Shown piece after piece: positions 1 through 7,565 of a DNA stretch of 20,526 bases. Numbering within the stretch: the first letter of the stretch is position 1; each line of letters starts with the position of its first letter. The DNA lies in contig CAYVHB010000044.1 of NCBI GenBank assembly GCA_964450865.1, positions 1-20,526 of the forward strand, in the 5' to 3' direction. Source of the DNA: CAYVHB01 sp964450865 (GTDB lineage Bacteria > Bacillota > Clostridia > Saccharofermentanales > UBA5734). The translations under genes were made by a program, and so were the position numbers. The notes below the pieces were generated by a model, which searched no databases, had not been told where the DNA came from, and saw only the letters and a list, made by a program, of their open reading frames with translations.

Positions 1-28
1 AGCTCGTGGCTCATTTTTTATTTCTCAA

Positions 29-56
29 TTTACACCAATTATACAGGCTCTATCCA
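29..56 (+). promoter_or_regulatory. weak candidate promoter for the amidase gene
   Basis: TTTACA at 29-34 and TATCCA at 51-56 are separated by 16 bases. This is an acceptable -35 but a poor -10. Transcription would begin near 63, just ahead of the ATG at 81, which agrees with the start chosen for the amidase. The site lies at the window edge and could be chance. Confidence 0.25.
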
Positions 57-80
57 AGTCTGACAGACAGGTACTTCAGA

Positions 81-1301
81 ATGACGCAAAAGGAATATCA
101 GACGAGTTTAGGGTTGGCGCGCATAGTGTTGGCATTCCTTATTATCGTGAGCGTACTCTCCCTGACTTTATCAGCCCTTGGCATTTACGATACGCAAGTT
201 GGACCGGTTCAGGATTCGTCCATACCGGGCAACCAGATAGAAGCCGGTGAGACCCGTCCAACCCGGCCGGCCAATGCGGAATCATCAGTTCAGGCTGTCC
301 AGGCTGGTGGTCTGCAGGATCTGCTGATAACCCGGGATTCGCCGTCCGTGGCTCAGGGGAATGGCTTGCGCAGCTGGCCCGGCAAATCATCAATTGAAAA
401 TATTTACGATGATCCGACTGATGGCCTGGCTGGACGGGTAAAAGGCAGCCAGGCCCTGGCCGGCATAACGGTTATCATTGATCCGGGTCACGGCGGCCAG
501 GACAGCGGTTCCATCTATCCGGCTGAAGCGCAGGATCCATACCTGATGGAAAAAACCATTACCATGGATGTCGCTTTGCAGATGGAAGCGCAATTGCGTG
601 CCCTGGGCGCAACGGTGATCCTGACCCGGTTGGGCGATGAATGGCGCTCGGTGTATTATCGGATTGCCCTGGCCAGTCAATATACCCTGGATCAGTTTAT
701 CGCCGGTCTGCCAGGACGGGGCCGCAACGCCAGTGCAGTGAGTCATCTGCCGCCGCTTCTCCGGCAGGTCATGGTTATCAACAACGATACAGCCAGCAGT
801 GGCGGCCGAGGTTTATTCAACGGGCTGGGTACTTCCGGGGACCAGCGCCTGCTCATGGATATCTCGTACCAGTTTCCCCAGATCCTGTTTATTTCGCTGC
901 ATTGCAATTCCCTCAGCCAGGATGAAACTGTCAGTGGCACGCAAGTCTATTATCAGAGCAGCGGCCAGGCCTATGTGACATTGAGCCAAATGGCCCAGGA
1001 CCAGGATCCCATGGCAAATGCCCCGGTTTACAGCTTGTATCGGGATGGGCAACGCCAGCGTCTGGCCAGCATCATCCAGTCGGCAATTGTCAGCCAGATT
1101 CCAGACCTGCAGTATGCGGGCGACGCTGTACAGGATGGTGATTATGCCATCCTGCGAGAGCTCAATCTGACCAGCGTCATGGTCGAGCTTGGCTTTATCA
1201 GTAATGCGGCGGATCGCCAGATCCTGACCAGTCCGGCCAATCAGGCCACGTTGGCTGAAGGTATCGCTTCAGCTGTCTATCGCTTCTTCTGCGAAAAATA
1301 A
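81..1301 (+). CDS. N-acetylmuramoyl-L-alanine amidase (Amidase_3), membrane-anchored or secreted
   Basis: This is a zinc amidase expected to cut the MurNAc-L-Ala bond of peptidoglycan outside the membrane. Counting from the ATG at 81 (406 residues), a hydrophobic helix at about residues 12-35 is a signal peptide or anchor. A low-complexity linker follows to about residue 125, then the Amidase_3 domain. The zinc and catalytic residues are visible: H137 in DPGHGG, E157 in LMEKT, H274 in SLHCNS and E369 in VMVELGF. About 117 residues separate E157 from H274, more than is usual for the family, so there is an insertion in the catalytic domain (about residues 190-265). The frame is also open upstream, with a GTG at position 6 and possibly beyond the window. 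I prefer 81 because the anchor then sits at the N terminus and the preceding residues do not look like protein. The ribosome site before 81 (CAGG) is weak. The domain call is firm; the start is not. Confidence 0.9.
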   Translation: MTQKEYQTSLGLARIVLAFLIIVSVLSLTLSALGIYDTQVGPVQDSSIPGNQIEAGETRPTRPANAESSVQAVQAGGLQDLLITRDSPSVAQGNGLRSWPGKSSIENIYDDPTDGLAGRVKGSQALAGITVIIDPGHGGQDSGSIYPAEAQDPYLMEKTITMDVALQMEAQLRALGATVILTRLGDEWRSVYYRIALASQYTLDQFIAGLPGRGRNASAVSHLPPLLRQVMVINNDTASSGGRGLFNGLGTSGDQRLLMDISYQFPQILFISLHCNSLSQDETVSGTQVYYQSSGQAYVTLSQMAQDQDPMANAPVYSLYRDGQRQRLASIIQSAIVSQIPDLQYAGDAVQDGDYAILRELNLTSVMVELGFISNAADRQILTSPANQATLAEGIASAVYRFFCEK

Positions 1302-1312
1302 GCGCGCGGCCT

Positions 1313-1356
1313 AACCGGGCAGGTGTTTAATTGCCACCTGGCCGTTGATTTGTTTC
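1313..1356 (+). terminator. probable intrinsic terminator after the amidase gene
   Basis: CAGGTG (1320-1325) pairs with CACCTG (1335-1340). The stem extends through one mismatch by CGG/CCG and a nearby AA/TT, with a 9-base loop. The 3' side is T-rich (ATTTGTTTCT) rather than a pure T run. The position just after the amidase stop and before the next promoter supports the call. Confidence 0.5.
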
Positions 1357-1406
1357 TAGCGGGGGACTATTTTCCCTTTGACGGGTGATTCAGCCTGATA
1401 AGCTTA

Positions 1407-1415
1407 TGTTATAAT
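1407..1415 (+). promoter_or_regulatory. extended -10 promoter upstream of pdxA
   Basis: TGTTATAAT is a perfect extended -10 (TGnTATAAT). No good -35 lies 17 bases upstream; a TTGACG at 1378-1383 is too far away (26 bases). Transcription would start near 1422, giving a leader of about 30 bases with GAGGGAG as ribosome site. This promoter may drive the whole gene train that follows. Confidence 0.6.
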
Positions 1416-1452
1416 AGGAAATCAATAATTAATAAAGCGAGGGAGCAGCACG

Positions 1453-2451
1453 ATGAAAAAACCACTGATTGCCATTCCCATGGGGGATGCGGCCGGCATC
1501 GGGCCGGAAATCGTTGTTAAGGCAGTCGCCCATACAGACGTCCAGGCAGCAGCAGCCTGTCTGGTTATTGGTGACCGGGCGGTACTTGAAGCAGCCCGGG
1601 ATTTTTGCAAGCTGGACCTCGTTTTTCACTTGGTCAGCCATCCCGGCGAATGCCTCGACCAGCCGGGTGTCCTCAATCTGCTCGACCGGGGCCGGATTGA
1701 TATCAGCCAGTTGCACCTTGGCGAGGTTTCGGCCATGTGCGGACAGGCTGCCTTTGACTATATTGCCACGGCGATCGACCTGGCCAATCACCGGCTTGTC
1801 GATGCCGTGGCCACCACCCCCATCAACAAGGAGTCTCTCAAAGCCGGCCAGGTTCCTTATATCGGGCATACCGAGATTTTTGCCGACCTGACCGGGACGA
1901 CTGATCCGCTAACCATGTTTGAAGTCCGCGGCATGCGTGTCTTTTTCCTGACCCGCCATGTTTCACTGCGCCAGGCCTGTGACCTGGTGACACGGGCCCG
2001 GATCGTCGATTATGTCCAGCGCTGCATACAGGCGCTGCAGCGCCTGGGTGTCGGTGAGGGTACCATGGCAATTGCCGGGCTCAATCCGCATAGCGGTGAA
2101 CATGGTCTGTTCGGTGATGAGGAGGTCCGCGAGGTTGAACCGGCCGTCCGCGACTTGCAGGCGATGGGCTACGCTGTAGTCGGACCGATTGGCGCTGACT
2201 CGGTATTTCACCTGGCATTGCAGGGCCATTTTCACTCGGTTCTGTCGCTCTATCATGATCAGGGCCATATCGCCACCAAGACCCTGGACTTCGAGCGGAC
2301 GATTGCCATTACCAACGGTCTGCCCTTCCTGCGTACCTCGGTTGATCACGGTACAGCGTTCAATATTGCCGGCCAGGGGATCGCCAGTCCGGTCAGCATG
2401 ATCGAGGCGATTTTGCTCGCTGCCAAATATGGACCACGCTTCCAGCACTGA
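1453..2451 (+). CDS. pdxA: PdxA-family 4-hydroxythreonine-4-phosphate dehydrogenase (PdxA2-like)
   Basis: This is an NAD-dependent dehydrogenase of the PdxA family (332 residues, the usual length). PdxA oxidises 4-hydroxythreonine 4-phosphate in vitamin B6 synthesis; the related PdxA2 acts on D-threonate or D-erythronate 4-phosphate. The N-terminal MGDAAGIGPE motif is present, as are the three metal-binding histidines H139 (IGHTE), H268 (YHDQGH) and H299 (SVDHGTA). The YHDQGHI segment followed by KTLDFERTI looks more like PdxA2 than classical PdxA (HDQGL), judging from memory of the families. No other B6 gene and no four-carbon sugar-acid kinase (the usual PdxA2 partner) is visible, so the substrate is open. 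The start is set by GAGGGAG ten bases upstream. The next gene follows after 49 bases with no terminator, so the two are probably co-transcribed. Confidence 0.92.
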   Translation: MKKPLIAIPMGDAAGIGPEIVVKAVAHTDVQAAAACLVIGDRAVLEAARDFCKLDLVFHLVSHPGECLDQPGVLNLLDRGRIDISQLHLGEVSAMCGQAAFDYIATAIDLANHRLVDAVATTPINKESLKAGQVPYIGHTEIFADLTGTTDPLTMFEVRGMRVFFLTRHVSLRQACDLVTRARIVDYVQRCIQALQRLGVGEGTMAIAGLNPHSGEHGLFGDEEVREVEPAVRDLQAMGYAVVGPIGADSVFHLALQGHFHSVLSLYHDQGHIATKTLDFERTIAITNGLPFLRTSVDHGTAFNIAGQGIASPVSMIEAILLAAKYGPRFQH

Positions 2452-2500
2452 ATCAGGCCATGGAAGCCAGTAACTGAAAAACAAAAGGATAAGCCGATAC

Positions 2501-4045
2501 ATGAGAAATATTTTTCAACGAATTCTGCTGATTGTTGTCCTGCTTGCGCTGATTGTGATTGTAGTGTCCGTATTTCTGGGTCAGCCATCATTCAAGCTGA
2601 TGAAGAAGGAAGTGACGCTTGAACTGGGTTCCCAGCTGGTGCTGGACCGTCAGACGCTGCTGAAGGCCAGGCCGCAGGTCCTGGAGCAGATCACGATTGA
2701 CGCCACGGGCGTCAATCTCCAGCAGACCGGCCAATATGCGGTTCCCATTCATTATGAGAACGATCAGGCAACCCTGACTGTCAATATTGTCGATACCACG
2801 GCGCCTGTTGCCGACCTGAAGACAAGCGAACCGGTTGCGACCGTTGATGAACCGCTGCTGGCCTCGGATCTGATCACGAAAGTAACGGACTTTGCCGCAG
2901 TCGAGATCAGTTTCAGCCCGACGGAATCGCTTCGTGAGCTTGTCTTTTCGACGATTGGCGATCAGGCTGCAACTTTATACGTCACCGACCAGTCCGGAAA
3001 CCGGCAGTCCTATCCACTGCAGGTCCATGTCAGGAGCAATGATGTGATCGCGCCGGTCCTGCAGGGGGCAGATGACCAGTCGATTGTGCTTGGGACAACA
3101 TTCAACGCCCGTCAGGCTGTTACGGCGCAGGATGATACGGATGGTGACCTGACAGGCCAGGTCGAGCAGAGCGGGACCGTAAACAGTTTCAAGGCCGGTA
3201 TCTATCCGTTGACCTATACGGTGACGGATCAGGCCGGGAACACCACCCGCCTGGAGCGGCTGATTACTGTTACCGATCCTTACCAGGCTTTGCGTGCTGC
3301 CAACAAGTTCGAAGTCAGCAAGGATCCGGCCGTTTATGCCGTGCTCAACCCGGTCCTGGGCTATCTCGGTGACCGGATCCGCCTGATGGGGATTGTCTAC
3401 TATGACCTGACGACCGGCCAGGGTTTTTCAATCAATAAAGATGCCCAGTTTCGCTCGGCCAGCACAGCCAAGCTGTTTGTCAACATGGCGCTTTATGACC
3501 GGGTTGACCAGGGTAAGGTCAGCCTGGACAAGAAAATCTATTATCAGGCTGGCGATTATGAGGGCGGCACGGGCGTTCTGCAGGGCATGAACCTCAAAGT
3601 GCCCTATAGTCTGGGCACGCTGGCCGACTACGCCATGAAATATTCCGATAACATCGCCTTTAACATGATCCGGCGCTACCTCGGCCGGGATTATTGCTTT
3701 GATTATTATGAGTCGGTCATCGGCCATGCCACGAACCGCACCATGACGTCCATGGGCGCGGCCGACGGCTATAAACTGATGAAACATCTGTACACGTCCA
3801 GGTCGGCCAATTCCCGGCACATGCTGGACATGCTGAAGCAGACGGTTTTCAGTACCATGTTGCCCAAATACCTGCCGGAGGGGATCGTTGCCCATAAAGT
3901 CGGGTTTTATGGTAGCGTTTATCACGATGTGGGCATCGTTTATGCCGGTGACCGTCCTTATATCATCGCGATTTATTCCGGTGGAATTGGCCAGCCGCAG
4001 GAGACCATCGCCCAGGTCTCGAAACTGATATACGAGAACCGCTGA
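2501..4045 (+). CDS. membrane-anchored serine hydrolase (beta-lactamase class A/penicillin-binding fold) with Ig-like ectodomains
   Basis: This 514-residue protein has an N-terminal membrane helix (about residues 7-28), then Ig-like or cadherin-like modules to about residue 260. One module has the DUF5011/HYR-like pattern with DTTAPV and DVIAPVL junctions. A C-terminal class A beta-lactamase-like domain follows (about residues 275-514). Its motifs are S321-T-A-K324 (SxxK), S382-D383-N384 (SDN) and K466-V467-G468 in place of KTG. I do not see a convincing ExxLN omega-loop motif. A true beta-lactamase is therefore less likely than a wall-acting peptidase or transpeptidase-like enzyme, or a sensor. 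It should act outside the membrane. AAAGGA serves as ribosome site 12 bases before the ATG. It lies between pdxA and the radical SAM gene, all on one strand. Confidence 0.8.
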   Translation: MRNIFQRILLIVVLLALIVIVVSVFLGQPSFKLMKKEVTLELGSQLVLDRQTLLKARPQVLEQITIDATGVNLQQTGQYAVPIHYENDQATLTVNIVDTTAPVADLKTSEPVATVDEPLLASDLITKVTDFAAVEISFSPTESLRELVFSTIGDQAATLYVTDQSGNRQSYPLQVHVRSNDVIAPVLQGADDQSIVLGTTFNARQAVTAQDDTDGDLTGQVEQSGTVNSFKAGIYPLTYTVTDQAGNTTRLERLITVTDPYQALRAANKFEVSKDPAVYAVLNPVLGYLGDRIRLMGIVYYDLTTGQGFSINKDAQFRSASTAKLFVNMALYDRVDQGKVSLDKKIYYQAGDYEGGTGVLQGMNLKVPYSLGTLADYAMKYSDNIAFNMIRRYLGRDYCFDYYESVIGHATNRTMTSMGAADGYKLMKHLYTSRSANSRHMLDMLKQTVFSTMLPKYLPEGIVAHKVGFYGSVYHDVGIVYAGDRPYIIAIYSGGIGQPQETIAQVSKLIYENR

Positions 4046-4136
4046 GCCGTTGCCTGCGGGCGTTGCTGAGCCGCTGGCTGCAGGTATCGCCGGGATCGTG
4101 CCAGCGGCCGCGCGAGGCAGATGGGAGGTCTGGTCC

Positions 4137-5540
4137 ATGGATCGTGATTATATTTTTCTGGCAGCGACACGTACCCTGTGCAATGAATGCCAGCAACCAG
4201 TTGATGGCAAGATTGTCTACAACCAGGATGGTGTCTTTATCCTCAAGCAATGTCCCGAACACGGCCAGGCCCGCGAACTGCTCGAAGAAGACACCGCGTA
4301 TCACCTGCAGAAGTACCAGTTTGACAAACCCGGTACGACCAGTTCGACCCAGACGGTTATCCACGATGGCTGTCCGCTGGATTGCGGCCTGTGCCCGGCT
4401 CATGACCAGCACACGTGTATCGGGCTGATCGAGGTAACCCACCGCTGTGATCTGGGCTGCACGACCTGTTACGCGGATAGCGGATCCGATAAATCCGGCC
4501 AGGACTTGAGCCTGGCGCGCATCGGGCAGATGATGGACTTCTATCTGGCAGCCGAGAATGGCAAGGCCGAGATTTTGCAGATCAGCGGCGGCGAACCGAC
4601 GCTTCATCCCGAGATTATCGAGATTATCCGCATGGCCCGCAACAAGGGATTTGGCTATGTCATGCTCAATACAAACGGTTTGCGCCTGGCCCGCGACCCG
4701 GCTTTTGCCGCGGCCCTGCAAGAATTCCAGGGCAGATTCGAAGTCTATCTGCAATTCGACGCGCTCGATGACAAGGTTTACCGGACGATGCGCGGCAAGT
4801 CCTTGCTGGCCCAAAAGCAAGCGGCTATCCGGCAGCTGACAGACCTGAAAATTCCAACCACGCTGGTCTGTACAGTTGCGGCTGGTGTGAATGATCATCT
4901 GCTGGGCGAGCTGGTCGCTTTTGGTTTGCAGGAGCCGTGCGTCCGCGGCATCAATTTCCAGCCGCTGGCCCTTTTTGGTCGTCTGCCGGACCAGGCCCGG
5001 GACCGGCGAATCACGTTATCCGGCATTCTCGGCCGCATCGAGAAGCAAACCTCACGCCTGATCCGGCAAAGCGACTTCATGCCCTTGCCCTGTAATGTTG
5101 AACGTGTCGCCATTACCTACCTGATGCGGCAGGATAACGGCTATGTGCCAATCACGCGCGATAAGGACATGCGCGAATACCGGCACGTTTTCAATAACAC
5201 CTTCATGTTTACAGTTGAGAATACCCTGAGCAGCCTGCAGGACCAGAATCCGGGTTTTGGCGTCTGCAACTGCTGTGATCTGGCCCGTGACCTGAAAAAA
5301 TTCATTCCGCTGAATTTCCTTTTCAAATCCCGCGAAGAAAAAATCCGGTTTGTCGATGAAAATACCTTCCGGATCAGTGTCAATGCTTTTGTAGACTTGT
5401 ATAATTATGATCAGAAGGCCATGCAGAAAGAGTGCGTGCATATCATCACGCCCGGACTCAAGCGCATTCCTTTCTCGGCCTATAACCTGGTCCATCGCAG
5501 TCGGGATGATCACTGGTATAACGGAGCGGGACAAGGCTGA
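4137..5540 (+). CDS. radical SAM enzyme of the MJ0619/tetraether synthase (Tes)-like class
   Basis: From the ATG at 4137 (467 residues) the cysteine layout is distinctive. C15xxC18 with C39 and H42 suggests a rubredoxin-like or zinc site. C79xxxC83xxC86 plus C94 suggests an auxiliary iron-sulfur cluster. C104xxxC108xxC111 is the radical SAM cluster, followed by SGGEPT for SAM binding and a late CNCC cluster at 377-380. This double CxxxCxxC pattern with an N-terminal mononuclear metal site is what I know from MJ0619-type class D methylases and from archaeal Tes, which joins lipid tails. Those enzymes use unactivated sp3 carbons; the substrate here is unknown. The frame is open from a TTG at 4050, but GGGAGG about 9 bases before 4137 and the content of the upstream peptide favour 4137. 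The gene is followed after 23 bases by a membrane methyltransferase. Confidence 0.85.
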   Translation: MDRDYIFLAATRTLCNECQQPVDGKIVYNQDGVFILKQCPEHGQARELLEEDTAYHLQKYQFDKPGTTSSTQTVIHDGCPLDCGLCPAHDQHTCIGLIEVTHRCDLGCTTCYADSGSDKSGQDLSLARIGQMMDFYLAAENGKAEILQISGGEPTLHPEIIEIIRMARNKGFGYVMLNTNGLRLARDPAFAAALQEFQGRFEVYLQFDALDDKVYRTMRGKSLLAQKQAAIRQLTDLKIPTTLVCTVAAGVNDHLLGELVAFGLQEPCVRGINFQPLALFGRLPDQARDRRITLSGILGRIEKQTSRLIRQSDFMPLPCNVERVAITYLMRQDNGYVPITRDKDMREYRHVFNNTFMFTVENTLSSLQDQNPGFGVCNCCDLARDLKKFIPLNFLFKSREEKIRFVDENTFRISVNAFVDLYNYDQKAMQKECVHIITPGLKRIPFSAYNLVHRSRDDHWYNGAGQG

Positions 5541-5563
5541 CCACAGAAAAAGGAGGCTATCGG

Positions 5564-6157
5564 ATGACCGTCAGCTACGAATGGATTGTCCAGAGTCTGG
5601 TTCAGCTCAGTGTCCTGGCCATTGTGGTTGCGGTCATCGTTGATTTCCTGCTTTACCAGCGGCGGCCCAATATCAAGCGCAAGCGGCCAGCCTTTGTGCG
5701 CACCAGCACCATGTTTCTATTCTTTTTGCTGTATTATCTCATGCTCCGCCTACGCTGGGGTGTCTGGCTGGACTTTTCCCCAGCCCTGTCATATGGCCTC
5801 GACCTGGCTGGACTGGCCATGCTGCTGGGTGGTGCGGCCTTTAATATTTACGGACGGCTTTACCTGAACATGAACTGGGGCGACAACATCAGGATTTACA
5901 CGGATCACAAACTGGTCACTACCGGTCCCTATCGCCTGGTCCGGCATCCCCTGTATGCATCCCTGATCTGGATGTTTGCCGGCGGTTCGCTGGTTTATCG
6001 CAATTATCTGGCTTTGCTGCTGGATCTGCTGGTTTTTGTACCCATGATGACCTGGCGGGCCCGACAGGAAGAAGCCATGCTGCAAAAAGAGTTTCCGGAC
6101 TACGCGGCATATTGCCACCGGACGGGCATGTTTTTACCGCGATTCAACCGGCGCTGA
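5564..6157 (+). CDS. isoprenylcysteine carboxyl methyltransferase (ICMT)/phospholipid methyltransferase-like membrane protein
   Basis: This 197-residue integral membrane protein has about four to five helices (residues 8-30, 45-62, 73-92 and a long segment at about 130-160). It carries the ICMT/PEMT SAM-binding signature GPYRLVRHPLY (G121-Y131) and the following RxxxEExxLxxxFxxYxxY region near the C terminus. Family members methylate prenylated cysteine carboxyls or phospholipid head groups at the membrane; bacterial substrates are mostly unknown. AGGAGG lies 6 bases before the ATG, and the gene begins 23 bases after the radical SAM stop, so co-expression is likely. The pairing suggests a hydrophobic substrate for both, which is inference. 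Confidence 0.85.
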   Translation: MTVSYEWIVQSLVQLSVLAIVVAVIVDFLLYQRRPNIKRKRPAFVRTSTMFLFFLLYYLMLRLRWGVWLDFSPALSYGLDLAGLAMLLGGAAFNIYGRLYLNMNWGDNIRIYTDHKLVTTGPYRLVRHPLYASLIWMFAGGSLVYRNYLALLLDLLVFVPMMTWRARQEEAMLQKEFPDYAAYCHRTGMFLPRFNRR

Positions 6158-6231
6158 TGGTTTGCCGCGGATGCCGCTGGCTGATGAGCAGGAGATGTGA
6201 TGCGGATGTGCCGCGGATACGCTGTTGCCGC

Positions 6232-6276
6232 GCCGCCGCTGAAATGGCTGCGCTGCCGTCCTGGGCGGGCGGCGGC
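6232..6276 (+). promoter_or_regulatory. GC-rich inverted repeat in the ICMT-DUF4395 spacer
   Basis: GCCGCCGC (6232-6239) pairs perfectly with GCGGCGGC (6269-6276) across a 29-base loop, and ends directly at the in-frame ATG at 6277. The surrounding spacer (6158-6300) also repeats GCCGCGGAT. No T run follows, so it is not a standard terminator. It may modulate read-through or translation of the next gene, or it may be GC-rich chance. Confidence 0.3.
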
Positions 6277-6300
6277 ATGAATGAGAGAGGGGTTGATATC

Positions 6301-6759
6301 TTGGCTACTTTCACGCCGGTGACAATCACCACCGGCAGCTTTGCGTTCTGCCGTTATACCGTTGCGGTGCTGGTCTGGCTGAGCCTGGTTCTGCAAAACC
6401 GGCTTTTGCTGATCCTGGTTTGGGCCATCATGGTCCTGTCCTGGTTGTTGCGGGTCGGCCGGGCCCCGCTGATCGTGCTGTATCGTCAGACGATCGACCG
6501 GATCTGGCCCTCTTCACCGGTGGTTGTTGATGAGAAGGGGATCCGTTTTGCCCATGCTGTTGGTGCCGCGTTCAGTACCCTATGCCTGGTCGTACTTTAT
6601 CTGGGTTCGCCTCTGGCTGGCTGGATCCTGACGGCTGTGCTGGCGATTCTCAAGACATCGGCCGCACTGGGATTCTGCTCAGCGCTCAAGTTGTATACCT
6701 GCATGCAGGGTGGTAATTGCTGTCGCGTCGGCAAACTGGCCCGCAGGTTGCGACCGTGA
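6301..6759 (+). CDS. DUF4395 family membrane protein
   Basis: This protein of about 152 residues begins FTPVTITTGSFAF after the start and has three or four hydrophobic helices. The middle motif RVGRAPL and the Cys-rich tail (FCSALKLYTCMQGGNCC) fit DUF4395, a family of unknown function. The start is uncertain. A TTG at 6301 has a good ribosome site (GAGAGAGGGG, about 9 bases upstream). The ATG at 6277 (eight residues longer) has none and sits at the foot of a GC-rich stem. The open frame reaches back to 6112 but the extra part overlaps the previous gene. The stop codon overlaps the GTG start of the following Lgt-like gene, which indicates translational coupling. Confidence 0.75.
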   Translation: MATFTPVTITTGSFAFCRYTVAVLVWLSLVLQNRLLLILVWAIMVLSWLLRVGRAPLIVLYRQTIDRIWPSSPVVVDEKGIRFAHAVGAAFSTLCLVVLYLGSPLAGWILTAVLAILKTSAALGFCSALKLYTCMQGGNCCRVGKLARRLRP

Positions 6760-7505
6760 TTGATGAACATGTCCAGGCTGGTCCTGCCGGGATCTTGCCG
6801 ATGATAGGCGGCCTGCCAGCCTACTCGCTGCTGGTTGGCCTGGGACTGCTGGCCGGGATCGGCTATATCATCTGGCAAAACCGGACCGGGAAGCCCGGGC
6901 CGCAGCATCAGAGTCCGGCGCTGACCATTGTCAGTGCCGCCCTGGTCTTTGGCCTGCTGGGGGCCAAGCTACCGACGTTGCTGACGCGGCCAACCTTGCG
7001 CGAATTGCTGATCAACAAGTCGATTGTCGGCGGTTTGCTGGGGGGGATGATCGGTGTATACCTGGTTAAGCGGATCTGGCACATCCAGGCCCGCATGGGC
7101 AACGTGATAGCCCCGGCCGCCGCCCTGGGTATTGCCATCGGCCGGCTTGGCTGCTTCTGCAATGGCTGCTGTGCCGGTATTGCCTGGACTTGGGGCTTTG
7201 ACTTTGGCGATGGGATCATTCGTCTGCCGACCCAGCTTTTTGAGTCGGCCTTTCATCTGGGAGCCTTCGCAGCGCTGCATTTATTGCGCCGTCGAGTCAG
7301 CCAGCCTGGCATCCTGTTCAAGGCTTACGTCCTGGTTTATTTTGCTTTCCGCTTCCTGCTCGAGTTCATCCGGGTCAATCCAGTCATCTGGCTGGGCTTG
7401 ACCATGTACCAGCTGCTCAGCCTCGGCGGCATCGCCTGGATGAGCCTGCTCCTGCTCCGGTCCCGTCGCAAGCTCCGAACGGTCAGCCCTGCCACATCAT
7501 CCTGA
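6756..7505 (+). CDS. Lgt-like (prolipoprotein diacylglyceryl transferase family) membrane protein, divergent
   Basis: This multi-pass protein (about seven helices, 249 residues from the GTG at 6756) belongs to the Lgt fold family, whose true members move diacylglycerol from phosphatidylglycerol to lipoprotein cysteines. The signature loop here reads G129-R-L-G-C-F-C-N-G-C-C139. In canonical Lgt it is GRxGNFxNxE, so the conserved Asn and Glu positions are both Cys here. The late RFLLEFIR motif (R199, E203, R206) is kept. This GCF..GCC form is a common Lgt-like paralogue type, so I would not call it the housekeeping lgt. The start is chosen because GTGA overlaps the DUF4395 stop by four bases; a TTG at 6717 is an alternative. 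Its position beside the radical SAM and methyltransferase genes suggests work on a glycerolipid or lipid-modified substrate. Confidence 0.8.
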   Translation: MIDEHVQAGPAGILPMIGGLPAYSLLVGLGLLAGIGYIIWQNRTGKPGPQHQSPALTIVSAALVFGLLGAKLPTLLTRPTLRELLINKSIVGGLLGGMIGVYLVKRIWHIQARMGNVIAPAAALGIAIGRLGCFCNGCCAGIAWTWGFDFGDGIIRLPTQLFESAFHLGAFAALHLLRRRVSQPGILFKAYVLVYFAFRFLLEFIRVNPVIWLGLTMYQLLSLGGIAWMSLLLLRSRRKLRTVSPATSS

Positions 7506-7565
7506 TTCACAAAATGCCGGTTCGCATCACCCTGACTGATCATGAATCGAAGGAGGAACACAAAC

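Noticed and set aside
3963..4898. 311-codon open frame on the reverse strand opposite the serine hydrolase and radical SAM genes
   Set aside because: It overlaps two well-supported forward genes with strong motifs; its translation has no recognisable domain and is a mirror of GC-rich codons.
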